From Nitrospirota bacterium (lineage in GTDB: Bacteria > Nitrospirota > JACRHJ01): a DNA stretch of 7,566 nucleotides. The stretch's first letter is position 1; each line of letters begins with the position of its first letter. The position numbers were made by a program, and so were the translations under genes. Shown piece by piece: positions 5,378-7,566 of the stretch. Under the pieces are notes generated by a model. That model was given only the letters and a program-made list of their open reading frames with translations. It was not told the origin of the DNA and ran no database searches. Location: assembly GCA_021815285.1 (NCBI GenBank), contig JAKAHE010000104.1:1-7566 (forward strand), read 5' to 3'.

Positions 5378-5959
5378 ATGGAAAAGAAAATAAAAGTTCT
5401 TGCATTTGCCGGAAGCCTCAGAAAAGGCTCCTATAATAAAGCTCTTATCAGGGCGGCCCAGGAACTGGCCCCGGATAATGTCGAACTTGACATCTTCGAC
5501 CTTGAGGGCCTGCCGATGTTCAACCAGGACCTGGAAAACGACCCGCACCCTAAGGTGGCGGACTTCAAGTCCAGGATAAGGGCGGCGGATGCGGTTTTAA
5601 TCGCCACGCCGGAATATAATTATTCAATCCCGGGCGTCCTTAAAAACGCCATAGACTGCGCCTCGCGCCCGTACGGCGACAATGCGTTCGCGGGGAAGCC
5701 AGTGGCTGTAATGGGCGCGTCCATCGGCATGACTGGGACTGCAAGGGCGCAGTATCACCTCAGGCAGAGCTTCGTGTTTCTTGACGTATATCCCCTGAAC
5801 GGCCCGGAAATAATGGTTCCGTATGCCAGCGAAAAGAACTTCCCCGGGGGACGGCTTGCAGACCAGAAGTCGAGAGATATGATAAGGCAGATGCTCGTAA
5901 ACCTTGCGGACTGGACGCTCAGGCTTAAAGGTGAAAAAGGGCTTAAAAAGGCGGCCTGA
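5378..5959 (+). CDS. NADPH-dependent FMN reductase / ChrR (YieF)-like quinone reductase
   Basis: A 193-residue flavodoxin-fold flavoprotein, expected to be a cytoplasmic FMN-bound enzyme that passes electrons from NAD(P)H to quinones, flavins or oxidised metals such as chromate. Visible: an N-terminal strand and the FMN phosphate loop GSLRKGSYN (12-20), the PEYNYSIPGVLKNAID segment (78-93) that contacts the flavin ring, and GASIGMTGTARAQYHLRQ (113-130), all very close to E. coli ChrR/YieF, whose length (about 188) also agrees. ATG 5378 is chosen because MEKKIKVLAFAGS is the normal family N-terminus and GGGAG lies 9 bases upstream. An in-frame TTG at 5348 would add ten mostly basic residues. 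It stands alone: divergent from the kinase, with a terminator behind it. The substrate cannot be read from sequence; two-electron quinone reduction against redox stress is the family expectation. Confidence 0.88.
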   Translation: MEKKIKVLAFAGSLRKGSYNKALIRAAQELAPDNVELDIFDLEGLPMFNQDLENDPHPKVADFKSRIRAADAVLIATPEYNYSIPGVLKNAIDCASRPYGDNAFAGKPVAVMGASIGMTGTARAQYHLRQSFVFLDVYPLNGPEIMVPYASEKNFPGGRLADQKSRDMIRQMLVNLADWTLRLKGEKGLKKAA

Positions 5960-6014
5960 GGCAGGGGTTTAAGGGCTTGATTCCAGGCTTTCCCGGCCTC
6001 AAAAACACATGAAT

Positions 6015-6053
6015 GCAGACCGGGATGTCCCGGCGAGTCTGTTAAAATACTGC
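6015..6053 (+). other. G+C-rich hairpin in the 3' region of the flavin reductase transcript
   Basis: CAGAC (6016-6020) pairs with GTCTG (6037-6041), and CGGGA (6021-6025) pairs with TCCCG (6028-6032), leaving a small bulge GCGA. CCGGGATGTCCCGG (6020-6033) is by itself a perfect inverted repeat. No T run follows, so it is not a terminator on its own. It could protect the 3' end of the transcript, which probably ends at the hairpin just downstream. Confidence 0.35.
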
Positions 6054-6063
6054 ACGACATTCT

Positions 6064-6097
6064 GAGCGGAGCTAAGAACCCGCTCTTTCTTTGTTTA
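6064..6097 (+). terminator. Rho-independent terminator after the flavin reductase gene
   Basis: GAGCGG (6064-6069) pairs with CCGCTC (6080-6085) around a 10-base loop and is followed at once by TTTCTTTGTTTA. It lies 105 bases after the stop codon and 33 bases before the polA -35 element, so it separates the two units. Confidence 0.65.
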
Positions 6098-6129
6098 TAG
6101 GGCGGCATGGATTACTTCCAGTTTTGTTC

Positions 6130-6158
6130 TTGACCGCGCCCGACTGCGGCTGTAAAAT
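6130..6158 (+). promoter_or_regulatory. polA: Sigma70-type promoter of polA
   Basis: TTGACC (6130-6135) and TAAAAT (6153-6158) have the ideal 17-base spacing, and each matches 5 of 6 consensus positions. The predicted start (about 6165-6166) lies only 4-5 bases before the polA ATG, so the mRNA would be nearly leaderless. Confidence 0.6.
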
Positions 6159-6169
6159 AAATCCCACTC

Positions 6170-7566
6170 ATGGCATCCAGAAAACCTTCCCTTTTCTTAA
6201 TCGACGGCAATTCTTATATCTACCGAGCGTTCTACGCCATACGCGGGCTTGCCACGTCCAAAGGATTTCCCACAAATGCCGTATACGGCTTCACGAACAT
6301 GCTGATGAAGGTGATAAACGAGAAGAAGCCGGAGTACCTCGCCGTCTGTTTCGACCCGAAAGGCGCCACCATCCGACACCAGGTATACGAGGAATACAAG
6401 GCTACGCGCGCTCCTATGCCTGAAGGCCTTGTGCCGCAGATACCGTATATACACAGTATCGTCGATGCCTTTAATATTCCGGTCGTCATGTTCAATGGCA
6501 TAGAGGCGGACGACGCTATCGCCGCGGTTACACGCAAGGCCATAAAAGATGGCCTCGCGGTAACCATCGTCACGGCGGATAAGGACTTGTTTCAGTTGAT
6601 AAACGACGATGTCCGGATATACGACACTATGAAGGACGAGATGTACGGCGCGGAGGAATGTATAAGGAAATTCGGCGTCCCGCCGGAGAAGATACCGGAG
6701 TTTCTCGGGCTTGTCGGGGATGCGTCCGACAACATACCGGGCGTCCCCGGTGTTGGGCCGAAGACGGCTGTGCAGTTGATTTCCGAGTTCGGTTCCATAG
6801 ACAATGTCCTTTTAAATCTCGATAAAATATCCAGGCCGAAGCTCAGGGATGCCTTGAAGGCAAACGCGGACAATGCCCGGCTCTCAAGAGACCTCGCGGA
6901 ACTGAAATATGAATTGCCTGTGTCTTTGGATATCGGCTCCCTGGCCCGCCGATCGCAGAAGAGCCGCGAGCTGATAGAGCTTTTCAAGGAGATGGAATTT
7001 ACGGCGCTTCTTAAGTTTGTAACGCCGGAAGAAGCCCCGGAAGCGGAATACATCACAGTCCGGGACGAAGCGGCGTTGAAGAAGCTTGTGGAAGAGATAA
7101 TGGATAAGGCCTCTGTTTCCGTGAACGTGGAGGCGACGAGCGCTCTACCGATGGTCGGAGAGCCGGTGGGTATCGCGCTCTGCACGAACGATGCGCGGTC
7201 TTATTATGTCCCGTTCGGGCATGTTGAGCAAAGAGAAGGAGACCTGCTGGCAACGGAGGCGCCGGGCCAGCTTCCGGCTCACAAGGTAATCGAGACGCTC
7301 CGGCCCGTCCTGGAAGACGACGCTATTGAAAAAATCGGGCATAACATAAAATACGACATTATCGTCCTTGCCAACATGGGAGTTGATCTCAGAGGGGCCA
7401 GGTTCGATACGATGGTCGGTTCGTATCTCCTGAACCCTGGCCGTGCGGCGCATAACCTTGAGAGTGTCGCCCTTGAGCATCTGAGCCTTAAAAAAATGGT
7501 CATTTCCGATGTCGTCGGGACGGGGCAGAAGGCCATACCATACTCGCATGTGGATGTAAGGACGGC
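6170..7566 (+). CDS. polA: DNA polymerase I, N-terminal part (5'-nuclease and start of 3'-5' exonuclease domain)
   Basis: 465 codons are open to the right edge, so the polymerase domain is outside the window. The product removes RNA primers and fills gaps in replication and excision repair. The 5'-nuclease domain (about 1-285) is complete: FLIDGNSYIYRAFYA (9-23), the FDPKG...EYKATR region (61-80), EADDAIA (112-118), TADKDLFQL (135-143), and GDASDNIPGVPGVGPKTA (183-200), which joins metal ligands to the helix-hairpin-helix. The 3'-5' exonuclease-like domain starts near 290. Its Exo I motif, usually DTET, reads NVEA (319-322), so the first metal ligand is Asn while Glu321 is kept. Exo II HNIKYD (391-396) keeps Asp396. 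Exo III is not reached. Start: an in-frame TAA at 6158 rules out anything earlier, and MASRKPSLFLIDGNS is a normal PolA beginning. No Shine-Dalgarno precedes the ATG. Confidence 0.95.
   Translation, partial: MASRKPSLFLIDGNSYIYRAFYAIRGLATSKGFPTNAVYGFTNMLMKVINEKKPEYLAVCFDPKGATIRHQVYEEYKATRAPMPEGLVPQIPYIHSIVDAFNIPVVMFNGIEADDAIAAVTRKAIKDGLAVTIVTADKDLFQLINDDVRIYDTMKDEMYGAEECIRKFGVPPEKIPEFLGLVGDASDNIPGVPGVGPKTAVQLISEFGSIDNVLLNLDKISRPKLRDALKANADNARLSRDLAELKYELPVSLDIGSLARRSQKSRELIELFKEMEFTALLKFVTPEEAPEAEYITVRDEAALKKLVEEIMDKASVSVNVEATSALPMVGEPVGIALCTNDARSYYVPFGHVEQREGDLLATEAPGQLPAHKVIETLRPVLEDDAIEKIGHNIKYDIIVLANMGVDLRGARFDTMVGSYLLNPGRAAHNLESVALEHLSLKKMVISDVVGTGQKAIPYSHVDVRT

Noticed and set aside
6592..7185. 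Long open frame on the minus strand opposite polA (197 codons), and others at 7145-7549 and 6232-6573
   Set aside because: They lie wholly inside the strongly supported polA frame, are Ser-rich or biased in composition, have no recognisable motif and no upstream signal. They are by-products of polA codon use.
1..7566. CRISPR arrays, transposases, tRNA genes, defence or toxin-antitoxin modules
   Set aside because: No regularly spaced repeats, no terminal inverted repeats with a transposase, no tRNA-like fold and no related protein motifs were found on either strand.

Overview
This is a bacterial chromosomal segment, read from gene content and from sigma70-like promoters and Shine-Dalgarno sites. 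G+C looks moderate, near 50 %, and AUA (Ile) and AGG (Arg) codons are used freely, which argues against an enterobacterium. The mix of genes would suit Nitrospirota, a deltaproteobacterial lineage or Omnitrophota, but nothing here fixes the phylum. I see no insertion sequence, phage gene, CRISPR array, tRNA or rRNA.

Layout. Bases 1-232 (minus) hold the N-terminus of a membrane sensor or receptor that runs off the left edge, with its own good promoter at 256-285. Bases 329-2817 (minus) hold a tight two-gene unit: an ArnT/GT39-type polyprenyl-phosphate-sugar-dependent glycosyltransferase followed by an ALG5/DPM1-like GT2. By family, the GT2 would load a sugar onto polyprenyl phosphate on the cytoplasmic face, and the GT39 enzyme would use that lipid-linked sugar on the outer face. 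Next comes a small DUF2892 membrane protein (minus, 2933-3202), divergent from a DoxX-family membrane protein (plus, 3283-3732). A PAS-containing membrane histidine kinase (minus, 3745-5157) converges on doxX and diverges from a ChrR/YieF-like NAD(P)H:FMN/quinone reductase (plus, 5378-5959). After an intrinsic terminator (6064-6097), polA (plus) starts at 6170 and runs off the right edge.

Function. The left part is envelope glycosylation. The middle is a loose group of redox- or membrane-linked genes (DUF2892, DoxX, flavin reductase) around a kinase with no partner regulator in view. The right end is DNA replication and repair. Both truncated edge genes are clear from translation although neither has both ends in the window.

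I found no convincing undescribed multi-gene system. The best second-look points are: polA appears to be transcribed from a promoter that leaves almost no leader and has no Shine-Dalgarno; its proofreading Exo I motif has Asn in place of the first metal-binding Asp; the GT39 enzyme has changes at positions that bind metal or are acidic in ArnT; and a long inverted repeat overlaps the DUF2892 stop codon.
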